From Syntrophorhabdus sp. PtaB.Bin047 (GTDB lineage: Bacteria; Desulfobacterota; Syntrophorhabdia; Syntrophorhabdales; Syntrophorhabdaceae): 50,318 nucleotides of DNA. The translations under genes and the position numbers were made by a program. The notes beneath the pieces were generated by a model. It searched no databases. It was not told the DNA's origin and saw only the letters and a program-made list of their open reading frames with translations. Positions 34,219-44,491 of the stretch are shown one piece after another. Positions within the stretch are counted from its first letter, which is position 1. Every line of letters begins with the position of its first letter. The stretch spans positions 1-50,318 of the forward strand of contig MVQP01000011.1 in NCBI GenBank assembly GCA_002067235.1. Reading direction: 5' to 3'.

Positions 34219-34258
34219 CCTTCACCCTGAACCCTGAATCCTGACTCTTAATGCCTGA
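34219..34258. repeat. CCTGAAC heptamer array
   Basis: CCTGAAC, CCTGAAT, CCTGACT at exact 7-base steps, preceded by TTCACCCTGAA, and ending just before the ftsH promoter. Confidence 0.55.
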
Positions 34259-34263
34259 CAATA

Positions 34264-34293
34264 TTGAAAATTACGGACTTTTTGTGGTACACT
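34264..34293 (+). promoter_or_regulatory. putative ftsH promoter, nearly at the start codon
   Basis: TTGAAA at 34264-34269 and TACACT at 34288-34293 with an 18-base spacer. The expected transcript start is at about 34300, and the ATG is at 34301. No Shine-Dalgarno sequence lies before the ATG. Confidence 0.5.
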
Positions 34294-34300
34294 CTGACCT

Positions 34301-36127
34301 ATGTCAAAAAGCACCGGTCAAGGACCAACAAACAAGAGCATCATCACCGTGCTGGTGATAATACTTCTGGGGCTTTTCGTCTTCCAGGTCTACAACAAGC
34401 CCAAGAAGAACCACGAGAACATAGCCTTCAGCGACTTCTCGGAGGCCCTGCGCGCCGACAAGGTAGCATCCGTCCTGATGCAGGGACGGAACATCACGGG
34501 AACATTCAAGGACGGCAAGGAGTTCAAGACCTTCGCCCCCGAAGATCCCGATCTCGTGAAGACGCTCCGGGAGAAAAACGTGAAGATCACCGCCAAGCCC
34601 GACGAGGAATCGGGATTGTGGCAGTCCATCTTCATTTCCTGGTTTCCCATGCTCCTGCTCATCGGCGTCTGGATCTTCTTCATGCGCCAGATGCAGTCCG
34701 GGGGCGGCAAGGCGATGGCCTTCGGCAAGAGCAAGGCACGGCTCTTCACCGGGCGCGAGAACAGGGTGACCTTTCAGGACGTGGCCGGGATCGACGAGGC
34801 GAAGGAGGAACTCCAGGAGGTGATCGACTTCCTCGTGGACCCGAAGAAGTTCACCAAGCTTGGCGGACGCATCCCCAAGGGGGTCCTTCTCGTGGGGCCT
34901 CCCGGCACCGGCAAGACGCTCCTTGCCCGCGCCATAGCAGGTGAGGCCAATGTGCCCTTCTTCACCATAAGCGGGTCGGATTTCGTCGAGATGTTCGTCG
35001 GCGTCGGCGCATCACGGGTTCGCGACCTCTTTAACCAGGCGAAGAAGAATGCCCCCTGCATCATTTTCATCGACGAGATCGACGCCGTGGGGAGACACCG
35101 CGGCGCAGGGCTCGGCGGAGGTCACGACGAGCGCGAGCAGACACTGAACCAGCTCCTCGTGGAGATGGACGGTTTCGAATCCAACGAGGGTGTCATCGTC
35201 ATGTCCGCCACGAACAGACCCGATGTCCTCGACCCGGCCCTTCTTCGTCCCGGCCGTTTTGACAGGCAGATCGTCGTGTCCACCCCCGACGTCAAGGGCA
35301 GGGAGGAGATCCTCAAGGTGCACACGCGCAAAACCCTCATCGCCGAGAATGTCGATCTTTCCATCATCGCACGGGGGACACCGGGATTCTCCGGGGCCGA
35401 TCTTGCCAACCTCGTCAACGAGGCCGCCCTCATCGCGGCGCGGCGCGACAAGAAGGCCATCGAAATGGACGACTTCGAGCATGCCAAGGACAAGGTCCTC
35501 ATGGGGGTCGAGAGGCGCAGCATGATAATCCCCCTGGAGGAAAGACGGCTGACCGCCTATCACGAGGCCGGCCACACCCTCGTTGCAAAGATGATCCCCG
35601 GCACCGACCCCATCCACAAGGTCACGATCATACCCAGGGGCAGGGCGCTGGGGCTCACCCAGCAGCTTCCCATCGACGAACGCCACACCTATTCCCGGGA
35701 CTATCTTCTCAACAGCATCTCCATTCTCCTCGGGGGGCGCGTCGCTGAGGAGCTCGTCATCGGCCAGCTCACGACGGGGGCGGGCAACGACATAGAACGA
35801 GCCACCGAGATCGCCCGGAAGATGGTCTGCGAATGGGGCATGAGCGACAAGCTGGGGCCCCTCAACTACGGTAAGAACGAAGAACATATATTTTTGGGCA
35901 GGGAGATCGCCCGCCACCGGGATTTCAGTGAACAGACCGCGCAGGGCATAGACGAAGAGCTGAAGGCGCTTGTCGGCAGGTGCTACTCGCAGGCCAGGGA
36001 TATCATTTCAAGGCACATCAGCTCCCTTCACGCTCTGGCGAAGGCGCTCCTCGAAAAGGAAGTCCTCGACGGCCTCGAGATCGATGCTATCATCAGAGAT
36101 ACCGATGGCGCGGTCGCTCCGGCGTAA
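34301..36127 (+). CDS. ftsH: ATP-dependent zinc metalloprotease FtsH
   Basis: A 608-residue membrane protease. Two membrane helices (about 13-30 and 107-127) enclose a short periplasmic domain. In the AAA part: Walker A GPPGTGKT at 199-206, Walker B IIFIDEID at 254-261, and the second region of homology RPGRFDR around 317. The zinc site HEAGH is at 421-425, with a later Asp ligand in the [13 protein letters not shown] stretch. It degrades membrane and unstable cytoplasmic proteins. The tail is shorter than in E. coli. Its end overlaps folP by 23 bases. Confidence 0.97.
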   Translation: MSKSTGQGPTNKSIITVLVIILLGLFVFQVYNKPKKNHENIAFSDFSEALRADKVASVLMQGRNITGTFKDGKEFKTFAPEDPDLVKTLREKNVKITAKPDEESGLWQSIFISWFPMLLLIGVWIFFMRQMQSGGGKAMAFGKSKARLFTGRENRVTFQDVAGIDEAKEELQEVIDFLVDPKKFTKLGGRIPKGVLLVGPPGTGKTLLARAIAGEANVPFFTISGSDFVEMFVGVGASRVRDLFNQAKKNAPCIIFIDEIDAVGRHRGAGLGGGHDEREQTLNQLLVEMDGFESNEGVIVMSATNRPDVLDPALLRPGRFDRQIVVSTPDVKGREEILKVHTRKTLIAENVDLSIIARGTPGFSGADLANLVNEAALIAARRDKKAIEMDDFEHAKDKVLMGVERRSMIIPLEERRLTAYHEAGHTLVAKMIPGTDPIHKVTIIPRGRALGLTQQLPIDERHTYSRDYLLNSISILLGGRVAEELVIGQLTTGAGNDIERATEIARKMVCEWGMSDKLGPLNYGKNEEHIFLGREIARHRDFSEQTAQGIDEELKALVGRCYSQARDIISRHISSLHALAKALLEKEVLDGLEIDAIIRDTDGAVAPA

Positions 36128-36923
36128 GACAACCCCCGTCATCATGGGGATCCTCAACGTCACTCCCGACTCCTTTTCCGACGGGGGGAGGCACCGGAGC
36201 GTGGGGGAGGCCATTGACCATGCCCGGCTGATGATCGAGGAAGGCGCGGACATCATCGACGTCGGCGGAGAATCGACCCGGCCCTTTTCAGAACCTGTAA
36301 CCGAAAAAGAAGAGCTCCATCGGGTAATACCTGTTATAGAGAGGCTTCGCGACATACCCGGCGCGTTCATATCCGTGGATACATACAAGGCGAACGTGGC
36401 CCGGGAAGCCCTTCTGGCGGGAGCCGATATGGTCAACGACATCAGCGGTCTCACTTACGACGACGCCATGGCCGGGGTCATCGCCGAGAATGATGCCCAC
36501 GCGGTCATCATGCACATCAAGGGCACGCCCCGGAACATGCAGGAGAACCCCCGATATGACGACGTCATCGGCGAGATCAAGGGATTCCTCCGCGAACGCG
36601 TCGAATACGCTGTGCGCAACGGCGTTGACAGGGAGAAGATCGTTGTCGACCCAGGCATCGGTTTCGGGAAACGGGTCGAGGACAATCTGCGCATCCTCAA
36701 AATGCTCGCAGACTTCAAGGAACTGGGCAGACCCGTCCTCATCGGCACCTCGATGAAATCCTTCATAGGAAAGCTCACGGACATGCCCCTTGAAGAGAGG
36801 GTCGAGGGGACCCTGGCGAGCCTTGCCGTCGCGATCATGAACGGGGCGGATGTGCTGAGGGTCCATGACGTGAGGCGCGCAAAGAAAGTCCTCAAGATCG
36901 TGAAGGCGGTAATGGACGCATGA
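36105..36923 (+). CDS. folP: dihydropteroate synthase
   Basis: A 272-residue TIM barrel. [16 protein letters not shown] is the first pterin loop, [14 protein letters not shown] the second signature, and [19 protein letters not shown] and [10 protein letters not shown] complete it. It joins pABA to the pterin in folate synthesis. Its start lies inside ftsH, a common arrangement. The TG of its stop overlaps the start of cdaA (ATGA). Confidence 0.96.
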   Translation: MARSLRRKTTPVIMGILNVTPDSFSDGGRHRSVGEAIDHARLMIEEGADIIDVGGESTRPFSEPVTEKEELHRVIPVIERLRDIPGAFISVDTYKANVAREALLAGADMVNDISGLTYDDAMAGVIAENDAHAVIMHIKGTPRNMQENPRYDDVIGEIKGFLRERVEYAVRNGVDREKIVVDPGIGFGKRVEDNLRILKMLADFKELGRPVLIGTSMKSFIGKLTDMPLEERVEGTLASLAVAIMNGADVLRVHDVRRAKKVLKIVKAVMDA

Positions 36924-37660
36924 TACCCAACGTCAGATGGCAGGACATCCTCGATATCATCGTCGTCGCCTTTATCATCTACCGCATCTTCGTCGTCATA
37001 AAGGGAACACGGGCGATACAGCTTCTTCTCGGCCTCGTCATCGTAATGTTCGCCTTCGCCATCGCGAAGAGGCTGGAGCTTTTTACCTTAAGCTGGATAT
37101 TCAACAGTTTCATAGGCTCCATCGTGTTCGTGGTCATCGTCATATTCCAGGACGACCTGAGGAGGCTTCTTCTTGCCCTCGGAAGGAGCCCTTTCTTCCG
37201 GAAGATCAGCTACGTCAAGGAGACCCTTTTCCTCGATGAGCTCATGAACGCGTGCCTCGTCATGAAGAAGCGCACCATGGGCGCCCTCATTGTCATTGAA
37301 CGGGAGGTCGGACTGGAGGAGTTCATGGAGGCGGGCGTGCGCTTCGACGCCGAAGTAAACGCCGAGCTCGTCGTCAGCATCTTTCAGTTCGCTTCTCCGC
37401 TGCACGACGGAGCCATGATAATCCGTGAAGGAAGGATCGTTTCGGCAGGGTGCGTGCTTCCCCTGACGACGGCGGATGAGATCGACAAGAGCCTGGGCAC
37501 CCGGCACCGGGCGGCGATCGGCATCACCGAGGTCACCGATGCCGTCTCCATCGTCGTCTCCGAGGAGAGAGGCGTGATATCCTACGCCCAGCATGGACAG
37601 ATCCACGGGAATATCAGCACCGACGAGCTCAGGCGTGTCCTCAAGGAGGTCTTGAGCTGA
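36920..37660 (+). CDS. cdaA: diadenylate cyclase (CdaA/DacA type)
   Basis: A 246-residue protein with three N-terminal membrane helices (about 10-27, 33-50 and 62-77) and a DAC domain. The catalytic DGA is at 163-165 in SPLHDGAMII and RHRAA at 195-199. It makes c-di-AMP from two ATP. It is followed by a YbbR protein, the known partner, but not by glmM as in Firmicutes. It overlaps folP by four bases. Confidence 0.96.
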   Translation: MIPNVRWQDILDIIVVAFIIYRIFVVIKGTRAIQLLLGLVIVMFAFAIAKRLELFTLSWIFNSFIGSIVFVVIVIFQDDLRRLLLALGRSPFFRKISYVKETLFLDELMNACLVMKKRTMGALIVIEREVGLEEFMEAGVRFDAEVNAELVVSIFQFASPLHDGAMIIREGRIVSAGCVLPLTTADEIDKSLGTRHRAAIGITEVTDAVSIVVSEERGVISYAQHGQIHGNISTDELRRVLKEVLS

Positions 37661-37679
37661 TAAAGGGATCGAAACACCT

Positions 37680-38351
37680 ATGATGAAGACCCTCTTCGAA
37701 AGATACGTGGTCAAGGACTGGAAGCTCAAGCTCCTGTCCCTCGTCCTCGCCATCATGCTCTGGTACACGGTGTTCCAGATAGGAGAACCGAAAAAGGATA
37801 TAACCGTTCCCCTCTCCGTGTCCCATCTCCCGAGGAACATGGTGTTGATGAAGATGGACCCCGAGAGGGTCTTCGTCACGGTGAGCGGACGCGTCTCCAT
37901 GCTCAAGGACGTCAAGGAGCGTGACGTGACGGCCATCATCAACCTGAACGGCATGAAAGAAGGTGAGACGGTCTTCGAGATATCGAAGGCCAACGTGGCC
38001 CTGCCCAAGGGGATAGATATCGTGGATGTGAAGCCGGGGACCGTCAGGGTGGTCGTCGACAGGGTCATCGAGAAGAGGCTGAAGGTCGTGCCGGTCCTCG
38101 ACAGGAAATGGACCGGACGCTACGACATCACCCTCGCGAGCCCGGAGTACATCGTCGCGGAAGGTCCGCGCAAGATCCTTGAGAGTGTGGCGACGGTGGA
38201 GACGCTGCCGGCGAACGGCGAGCTCAGGCGCGTCGAAGAGACCGTGAACGTAGGTTTCAACACGGAGAGCCTCCCTCATGTCAGGGTGCGGCCGGATTCG
38301 GCACGGATCGTCTTGAGGAGGCACCCGGGAAAAGAGGTCCACTGGGATTGA
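37680..38351 (+). CDS. ybbR: YbbR-domain protein (CdaR-like)
   Basis: A 223-residue protein with one N-terminal membrane helix (LKLLSLVLAIMLWYTVFQIG) and probably two YbbR repeats outside the membrane; VPLSVSHLPRNMVLMKMDPERVFVTVSG is split over the first and VDVKPGTVRVVVDRVIEKRLKV over the second. YbbR/CdaR proteins modulate CdaA. Firmicute homologs usually carry four repeats, so this one is short. It starts 19 bases after cdaA. Confidence 0.88.
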   Translation: MMKTLFERYVVKDWKLKLLSLVLAIMLWYTVFQIGEPKKDITVPLSVSHLPRNMVLMKMDPERVFVTVSGRVSMLKDVKERDVTAIINLNGMKEGETVFEISKANVALPKGIDIVDVKPGTVRVVVDRVIEKRLKVVPVLDRKWTGRYDITLASPEYIVAEGPRKILESVATVETLPANGELRRVEETVNVGFNTESLPHVRVRPDSARIVLRRHPGKEVHWD

Positions 38352-38458
38352 GTATCCCCGCGGAGCGTTCCGCGGGCGGCCTTCGCCGGATGATCACGCT
38401 TCAAAGCCCTGGATGAAAAGACCGGGGCCGTTCAAATACAGTTCCTGGAGGTATGAAG

Positions 38459-39175
38459 ATGCCCGAGCTAATGGTAAACATAGATCACGTGGCAACACTG
38501 CGGGAAGCACGGGGCATCCACTATCCCGATCCCGTCTTCGCGGCGGGTATCGCCGAGATGGCGGGGGCCACGGGGATCATCACACACCTTCGCGAAGACC
38601 GCAGGCACATCAAGGACCGCGACGTCAGGATCCTTCGCGACGTGGTGCGCACGAAACTCAATCTTGAAATGGCGGCGACGCCGGAGATGACGAAGATAGC
38701 CGTCTCAACGAAACCCGACATGATCACCCTCGTTCCCGAGAAACGTCAGGAGCTTACGACCGAGGGTGGCCTTGATGTGATCAAGTACGCGGCAAAGATC
38801 GAGAAGGTCATAGCCGCGGTGAAGAAGCGGGGCATAACCGTCTCACTCTTCATAGACCCCGCCGAGGCACAGATCAAGGCATCGGCCGGGATCGGCGCCG
38901 ACATGATTGAGATACACACGGGGTCCTACGCCGATGCCCGCACCGAGAGGATGAAGAAGAAGGAACTCGACAAGGTCATCCGGTCGGCTGTCCTCGGCAA
39001 GGAGCTCGGGCTTGGCGTCAATGCCGGCCACGGGCTCCACTACCACAACGTGCGGGAGGTCGCCGTCATCCCTCAGATAGACGAACTGTCGATCGGCCAC
39101 AGCATAATAGCCCGCGCCATCTTCGTCGGCCTCGACAGGGCGGTGAGAGACATGATAGAGGTGATAAAAAAATGA
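38459..39175 (+). CDS. pdxJ: pyridoxine 5'-phosphate synthase
   Basis: A 238-residue TIM barrel. [43 protein letters not shown] and [14 protein letters not shown] are the conserved stretches, with catalytic His and Glu intact. It makes PNP from 1-deoxy-xylulose 5-phosphate and aminoacetone phosphate. The ATG at 38459 is preferred over one six bases upstream because GGAGG lies seven bases before it and only one before the other. A repeat array starts at its stop. Confidence 0.95.
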   Translation: MPELMVNIDHVATLREARGIHYPDPVFAAGIAEMAGATGIITHLREDRRHIKDRDVRILRDVVRTKLNLEMAATPEMTKIAVSTKPDMITLVPEKRQELTTEGGLDVIKYAAKIEKVIAAVKKRGITVSLFIDPAEAQIKASAGIGADMIEIHTGSYADARTERMKKKELDKVIRSAVLGKELGLGVNAGHGLHYHNVREVAVIPQIDELSIGHSIIARAIFVGLDRAVRDMIEVIKK

Positions 39176-39308
39176 CCAATAACCAAATCACAATTGACCA
39201 AACGTAACGACAGTTCTTCCCTTTGGAGACCAAGTCCGGTTACCGATCATTGGTCAATTGGTTATTGTTTTCTTATTTGGTTATTGGAATTTGGTCATTG
39301 GTTATTCA
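39173..39308. repeat. GGTTATT heptamer inverted repeat, copy 3 with a different core
   Basis: AATGACCAATAACCAAATCAC on the left overlaps the pdxJ stop; GGTCAATTGGTTATT and later steps on the right end one base before the acpS ATG. The arms resemble those at 2010 and 16913, but the roughly 40-base core is unrelated. Confidence 0.8.
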
Positions 39309-39309
39309 G

Positions 39310-39633
39310 ATGGTTGGGATCGATATCGTTGATATAGCGCGGATTGGCGCGGTGCTTGAGCGGCACGGGGAGAGGTTCCTCGAGAAGGTCTTCGCGCCTT
39401 CGGAGATCGCCCGTGCGCGGGAAAAGAGACAGCCGCAGGAATACCTTGCCGGGAGATTCGCCGCGAAGGAGGCCTTCATGAAGGCCCGCGGCGGGCGGCT
39501 CCCCTGGCGGGATATCGAGGTGATGAGCGAAAAAGGCAGACCCTTCATCGTCTTCCGGGGAAAACGCTATGACGGGGTCAGCATCTCCCACGAGAGATCC
39601 TACGCTGTATCCGTCGTGATCTGCGGCGACTGA
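39310..39633 (+). CDS. acpS: holo-[acyl carrier protein] synthase
   Basis: A 107-residue protein, slightly short for AcpS (about 120). VGIDIVDIARI carries the metal-binding Asp and RFAAKEAFMKARGG the Glu and Lys; SISHERSYAVSVVI is the end strand. It places 4'-phosphopantetheine on AcpP (22585). The ATG is set by the conserved start; no ribosome site precedes it, because the repeat reaches to one base before it. Confidence 0.92.
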   Translation: MVGIDIVDIARIGAVLERHGERFLEKVFAPSEIARAREKRQPQEYLAGRFAAKEAFMKARGGRLPWRDIEVMSEKGRPFIVFRGKRYDGVSISHERSYAVSVVICGD

Positions 39634-39650
39634 CAAAGGGGGCAAAGCGC

Positions 39651-41225
39651 ATGAAGGTCCTTTCACCGAAGAGGATGGCAGGCTATGACGAGTATGCCAT
39701 CAAGACCTGGGGCATCCCCTCGGCGGTGCTCATGGAGAACGCCGGAAGGAACACGTACCGGCTCATGAAGGAGCGTTATCTTTCCGGCGGCGAGGCCATC
39801 GCCGTCATCTGCGGACGCGGCAACAACGGCGGCGACGGCTTCGTCATCGCCCGCTATGCCCTGATCGACCGTTTTCGGGTGCGCGCGTACCTCATCGGAA
39901 GGAAGTCGGAACTCAAAGGTGACGCGGCGCTCAACATGGGCCTCTTCGAATCCCTCTCAGGCGAGGTCATCGAGTGTGTGGAAAGACCGAAACCGGTCAA
40001 AACAGGCATCAAAGAGGCGGACCTTATCGTCGACGCCATCTTCGGCACGGGCCTTTCGAAACCCGTGGGCGGAATGGAAAAGACCGTCATCGATGAGATC
40101 AACGCCTCGGGAAAGCCCGTCATCGCCGTCGACATCCCTTCGGGCATCGACGGGGCCACGGGCAAGGCCCTGGGAAGCGCCGTACACGCGCTCCACACCT
40201 TCACGTACGCGTACCCCAAGCTCGGCCAGGTCTTAAGCCCCGGTGGCGACCACTGCGGCAGGCTCACCGTCATCGATATATCCATCCCCTCCTTCCTCGA
40301 AAGGCAAGTCGGCTTCGACGGAGAGATAACCGACGGCGACATGATACGGGGCTTTCTCAGAAAACGTGCCCCCTGGTCGCACAAGGGGAGCTTCGGCCAC
40401 GCTGTGGTCGTGGCAGGTTCGCCGGGGAAGACGGGGGCGGCCCACATGGCATCGCTCGCTGCCCTGAAGATCGGTGCCGGGCTCGTCACGCTCGTCATTC
40501 CCGAGACATTGAACGCCATACTGGAGACAAAGACGACGGAGGTGATGACGTACCCCGTCGCGGACGACGGCAGAGGCTTCTTCATCCCCCGCTCCTTTGA
40601 TGAGATAGCCGCCTTCGTGGAAGACAAGGACGTGGTCATCATGGGGCCCGGCCTTTCCCAGAACGAGGGGGTCATGGAGCTCGCGCGGAGGATATACAGG
40701 GAGATCGACAAACCCTTCGTCATAGACGCCGACGGCATCAACGCCTTCCGGCGACACGCGCAGCTCCTGAAGAAAAGAGGAAGCCGGGCCGTCCTCACGC
40801 CCCACCCGGGCGAGCTGGCCCGCCTCATCGACAGGACCCCGAAAGAGGTGAACGACGACCGGATGGGAGCGGCGCTCACCTGCGCCCGCGCATGGGGTGT
40901 AAATGTCCTGCTCAAGGGAGCAGCCAGCGTGCTGGCGACGACCGACGGCGGGATGTTCATCAACCCCACGGGAAACCCTTCCCTCGCGAAAGGGGGAAGC
41001 GGCGATATCCTGACGGGCTTTATCGGCGGGCTTGCCTCCCAGGGCTACAACCTGACCCAGAGCGCCCTCTTCGGGGCTTACCTTCACGGGTACATGGCCG
41101 ACACCTGGGTGGAGAACCATTCCGACATGGACCTTCTTGCCCTTGACCTCGTGACGGGGCTGGGCGACGCAATCGAGGAGATCCGTAATGGAACGGACAG
41201 AGTATATATCGAAAGATCCCTCTGA
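39651..41225 (+). CDS. nnr: bifunctional NAD(P)H-hydrate epimerase / ADP-dependent dehydratase
   Basis: A 524-residue fusion that repairs hydrated NAD(P)H. The N-terminal epimerase (1-215) has GRGNNGGDGFVIAR and VDIPSGIDGATG; the C-terminal ribokinase-like dehydratase has GSPGKTGAAHMAS, TPHPGELARL and KGGSGDILTGFIGG with the catalytic Asp. It starts 17 bases after acpS and overlaps tsaE by 38 bases, the usual neighbour. Confidence 0.96.
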   Translation: MKVLSPKRMAGYDEYAIKTWGIPSAVLMENAGRNTYRLMKERYLSGGEAIAVICGRGNNGGDGFVIARYALIDRFRVRAYLIGRKSELKGDAALNMGLFESLSGEVIECVERPKPVKTGIKEADLIVDAIFGTGLSKPVGGMEKTVIDEINASGKPVIAVDIPSGIDGATGKALGSAVHALHTFTYAYPKLGQVLSPGGDHCGRLTVIDISIPSFLERQVGFDGEITDGDMIRGFLRKRAPWSHKGSFGHAVVVAGSPGKTGAAHMASLAALKIGAGLVTLVIPETLNAILETKTTEVMTYPVADDGRGFFIPRSFDEIAAFVEDKDVVIMGPGLSQNEGVMELARRIYREIDKPFVIDADGINAFRRHAQLLKKRGSRAVLTPHPGELARLIDRTPKEVNDDRMGAALTCARAWGVNVLLKGAASVLATTDGGMFINPTGNPSLAKGGSGDILTGFIGGLASQGYNLTQSALFGAYLHGYMADTWVENHSDMDLLALDLVTGLGDAIEEIRNGTDRVYIERSL

Positions 41226-41649
41226 AACGATAGACATCGGGGAGATGATAGGCCGCTCGGCCGTAGCCGGCGAGGTCTACGCGATCTACGGCGACCTGGG
41301 AGCGGGAAAGACCCGGCTCGTCAAGGGTATCGCGCGGGGTATCGGCGTCCCCGACTGGGAATACGTGGTAAGCCCCTCCTTTACGCTTATGAACGTGTAC
41401 GAAGGAGCGATGACGCTCTGTCACGTGGACCTCTATCGCCTTGAAGAGACGGACCTTGCCGACCTCAACATCGAAGAGTTCCTCTCCGGCGGGATCGTCG
41501 CCGTCGAGTGGGCGGAAAGATCCCGCTGGTGGGAGGGAGTGATAGAGGTGCGCATAGAAATTAGTGGAGAAATGGAACGAAAAATTGTTATTATCAAGCA
41601 GGAAAGACCGGGTGAGCAGCGCCTCAAGCCTGGCCCCAATGACCCGTAA
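41188..41649 (+). CDS. tsaE: tRNA threonylcarbamoyladenosine biosynthesis ATPase TsaE
   Basis: A 153-residue protein. Walker A GDLGAGKT is at 35-42, [12 protein letters not shown] follows, and HVDLYRLEE carries the later Asp. It works with TsaB and TsaD to transfer threonylcarbamoyl to A37. TsaC is encoded at 7736; tsaB and tsaD are not in the window. The last 20 residues are divergent. Confidence 0.94.
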   Translation: MERTEYISKDPSETIDIGEMIGRSAVAGEVYAIYGDLGAGKTRLVKGIARGIGVPDWEYVVSPSFTLMNVYEGAMTLCHVDLYRLEETDLADLNIEEFLSGGIVAVEWAERSRWWEGVIEVRIEISGEMERKIVIIKQERPGEQRLKPGPNDP

Positions 41650-41690
41650 TTCCTGACGTTATCACGTTCATTCTAGACCTGGAGGATATC

Positions 41691-42923
41691 ATGCTCGTTG
41701 TTCAGAAATATGGCGGCACGTCGGTCAGGGACGTGCAGAGGATACAAAATGTCGCAAAGCGCGCCATCGAATACAAGGGGCGCGGCATGGATGTGATCGT
41801 GGTTGTCTCCGCCATGTCCGGCGAGACTGACAGGCTTCTCAACCTGGCCCACGAGATAGCGAAGTTCCCCGATGAAAGGGAAGTGGACGTGCTCATCTCC
41901 ACGGGGGAGCAGGTCACGTCCGCCCTTCTCGCGATAACCCTCAGGGAGATGGGCCACAAGGCCGTGTCACTCCTTGCTGACCAGATAAGGATCATCAGCG
42001 ACTCAAGCTACGGGACCGCCCGCATCGCCAGCATCGAGGATGCGAAGATCCGGAGCGAACTCAAGGAAGGCAGCATCATCGTCGTGCCCGGGTTCCAGGG
42101 CGTCGATGACAGAGGAAACATCACCACCCTGGGAAGGGGCGGCTCGGACACCACCGCCGTCGCCCTTGCGGCGGCCCTCAGAGCCGACCTGTGCGAGATC
42201 TACACGGACGTGGACGGCGTCTATACCACAGATCCGAACATCTGCGAAAGGGCGAGACGCCTTGACAAGATATCCTACGAAGAGATGCTCGAAATGGCAT
42301 CTCTGGGGGCAAAGGTCCTTCAGATACGGTCCGTCGAACTCGCACAGAAGTACAACGTCCCCATCCTCGTCAAATCATCGCTCGTCGAGGGAAAAGGAAC
42401 ACTTGTCTGCAAGGAGGACATGATCATGATGGAAAAGGTCGTCATTTCCGGTATCACTTATAACAAGAACGAAACGAAGATAACGATCAACAAGGTGCCC
42501 GACAAACCGGGCGTCGCGTCGAAGATATTCAGCGCCCTGAGCGCGGCCAACATCGTCGTCGACATGATCGTCCAGAATGTCAGCCACGAGAACTACAACG
42601 ACATCACCTTCACGGTGGTGAAGGCCGACGGGAAGAAGGCCTTCAAGATCACCGAGGAGATAGGGACCGAGATAGGGGCGAAGGTCGCCATGGACGAAGA
42701 CATGGCCAAGGTCTCCATCGTCGGGCTGGGCATGCGCTCCCACTCCGGTGTCGCGTCCAGGATGTTCACGCTCCTTGCCAACGAGGGGATCAACATAGAG
42801 CTCATATCCACGTCGGAGATCAAGATATCCTGCGTCATCGAGAGCAAGTACGGCGAACTGGCCGTGCGGGCGCTCCACAAGGGATTCGACCTTGACGCCG
42901 GGGACATCGCGGAGGAGAGTTGA
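41691..42923 (+). CDS. lysC: aspartate kinase
   Basis: A 410-residue protein of the monofunctional type. [11 protein letters not shown] at the N-terminus, [16 protein letters not shown] and the Asp in [12 protein letters not shown] are the kinase marks; two ACT domains follow from about residue 265, with [14 protein letters not shown] and [16 protein letters not shown], so feedback by lysine or threonine is likely. It begins the aspartate family pathway. GGAGG lies before the ATG. Its stop overlaps the TTG start of cimA. Confidence 0.96.
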   Translation: MLVVQKYGGTSVRDVQRIQNVAKRAIEYKGRGMDVIVVVSAMSGETDRLLNLAHEIAKFPDEREVDVLISTGEQVTSALLAITLREMGHKAVSLLADQIRIISDSSYGTARIASIEDAKIRSELKEGSIIVVPGFQGVDDRGNITTLGRGGSDTTAVALAAALRADLCEIYTDVDGVYTTDPNICERARRLDKISYEEMLEMASLGAKVLQIRSVELAQKYNVPILVKSSLVEGKGTLVCKEDMIMMEKVVISGITYNKNETKITINKVPDKPGVASKIFSALSAANIVVDMIVQNVSHENYNDITFTVVKADGKKAFKITEEIGTEIGAKVAMDEDMAKVSIVGLGMRSHSGVASRMFTLLANEGINIELISTSEIKISCVIESKYGELAVRALHKGFDLDAGDIAEES

Positions 42924-44491
42924 GGGTCGACTTTTACGATACCACCCTCAGGGATGGGGCCCAGTCGGAGGACATCGCCTTCAGCCTCACCGACAAACTG
43001 AGGATAACGGAAAAGCTTGACGAGTTCGGCATCCACTACATAGAAGGAGGCTGGCCGGGCTCGAACCCGAAAGACCTGCAATACTTCAAAGAAGTAAGGA
43101 AGCTCTCCCTCAGGAACGCCCGCATCGTGGCCTTTTCGAGCACGGTGAAGGCCAACGCCCGCCCCGACACGGACCCCGTGATGAAGGCCCTCCTCGACGC
43201 AGGGACCGACGCGGTGGCCATCGTGGGAAAGGCCTGGGACCTGCATGTGCGGGACGCCCTTCGCGTCAGTCTCGACACGAACCTCAAGATGATAGGGACA
43301 ACCATCGCCCATCTCAAGAAGTTGGCCAAGACCGTCTTCTTCGACGCGGAACATTTCTATGACGGGTACAAACGCAACGCCGGGTATGCCCTCGAGGTCA
43401 TACGTACCGCCCGGGACGCCGGCGCAGACGTCATCGTCCTGTGCGACACCAACGGCGGGGCCATGCCCTTCGAGATCTTCGACATCACGCGGACCGTGGG
43501 AAAAGAAACAAAGACAAGACTGGGCATCCACACCCACAACGATACGGAGCTCGGCGTCGCCAATTCCCTGATGGCGGTGAAGGCGGGATGCAACCTCGTG
43601 CAGGGCACCATCAACGGCTACGGGGAGCGCTGCGGAAACGCGAACCTCTGCTCCATCATCCCCAACGTCATCCTCAAGATGGGACACACCGGCATCGACA
43701 GGGAAAGGATCCCCCGTTTGCGGGAGTTGAGCCTCTTCGTCGACGAGATGGCCAATTTCATACCCGACAAGCACAGGCCCTACGTGGGAGAGAGCGCCTT
43801 CGCGCACAAGGGCGGCATACACGTCAGCGCCATCAGGAAGAACCCCGAGACCTACGAACACATACGCCCGGAGCTCGTCGGCAATTCCCAGCGCGTCCTC
43901 ATCTCGGACCTCTCCGGCGAGAGCAGCATCCGCTACAAGGCGAAGGAGTTCAACATCGACATCGACAGGGACCCGAAGGTGGTCAGGGATGTCGTCAAGA
44001 GGATAAAGGACCTGGAGATGGGCGGATACCAGTTCGAGGGGGCCGAAGGCTCTCTGGAACTCCTCATCAAGAAGAAGCTGGGTATCCACAGGTCCTACTT
44101 CGAGCTCATCGGTTTTCGGATCATCGTCGAAAAGAAGGAGACCTCCCAACCCGTGACGGAGGCGACGATCCTCGTCAGGGTCGGCGACCGCGTGGAGCAC
44201 ACGGCGGCGCTCGGCAAGGGCCCCGTCAATGCCCTCGACAACGCGCTCAGAAAGGCCCTTCACACCTTCTATCCCCAGCTGAAGAAGATGGACCTGGTCG
44301 ATTACAAGGTGAGGGTCCTTTCCACGCGGGAGGGCACCGGGGCTCCCACCCGGGTCCTCATCGAAAGCTCCGACGGCAAACACACCTGGGGAACGGTGGG
44401 CGTGTCGGAGAACATCATCGAGGCGAGCTGGCGGGCACTCGTCGACTCCATCGACTACAAGCTTCTCATTGAAGAGGAAAAGAAGCTGTGA
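42920..44491 (+). CDS. cimA: (R)-citramalate synthase
   Basis: A 523-residue protein of the isopropylmalate synthase superfamily. [18 protein letters not shown] and [13 protein letters not shown] are specific for the citramalate/CimA branch; [13 protein letters not shown] holds the metal His pair, and a LeuA-type regulatory domain occupies about 395-515. It condenses pyruvate and acetyl-CoA, giving isoleucine without threonine. The TTG start has GGAGG four bases before it. The final ATGA-like overlap joins it to a second, free regulatory domain. Confidence 0.95.
   Translation: MRVDFYDTTLRDGAQSEDIAFSLTDKLRITEKLDEFGIHYIEGGWPGSNPKDLQYFKEVRKLSLRNARIVAFSSTVKANARPDTDPVMKALLDAGTDAVAIVGKAWDLHVRDALRVSLDTNLKMIGTTIAHLKKLAKTVFFDAEHFYDGYKRNAGYALEVIRTARDAGADVIVLCDTNGGAMPFEIFDITRTVGKETKTRLGIHTHNDTELGVANSLMAVKAGCNLVQGTINGYGERCGNANLCSIIPNVILKMGHTGIDRERIPRLRELSLFVDEMANFIPDKHRPYVGESAFAHKGGIHVSAIRKNPETYEHIRPELVGNSQRVLISDLSGESSIRYKAKEFNIDIDRDPKVVRDVVKRIKDLEMGGYQFEGAEGSLELLIKKKLGIHRSYFELIGFRIIVEKKETSQPVTEATILVRVGDRVEHTAALGKGPVNALDNALRKALHTFYPQLKKMDLVDYKVRVLSTREGTGAPTRVLIESSDGKHTWGTVGVSENIIEASWRALVDSIDYKLLIEEEKKL

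Noticed and set aside
42593-44383. 596-codon minus-strand open frame
   Set aside because: Antisense to lysC and cimA, which have all catalytic motifs. Its sequence is low-complexity Val/Asp/Gly/His shadow.
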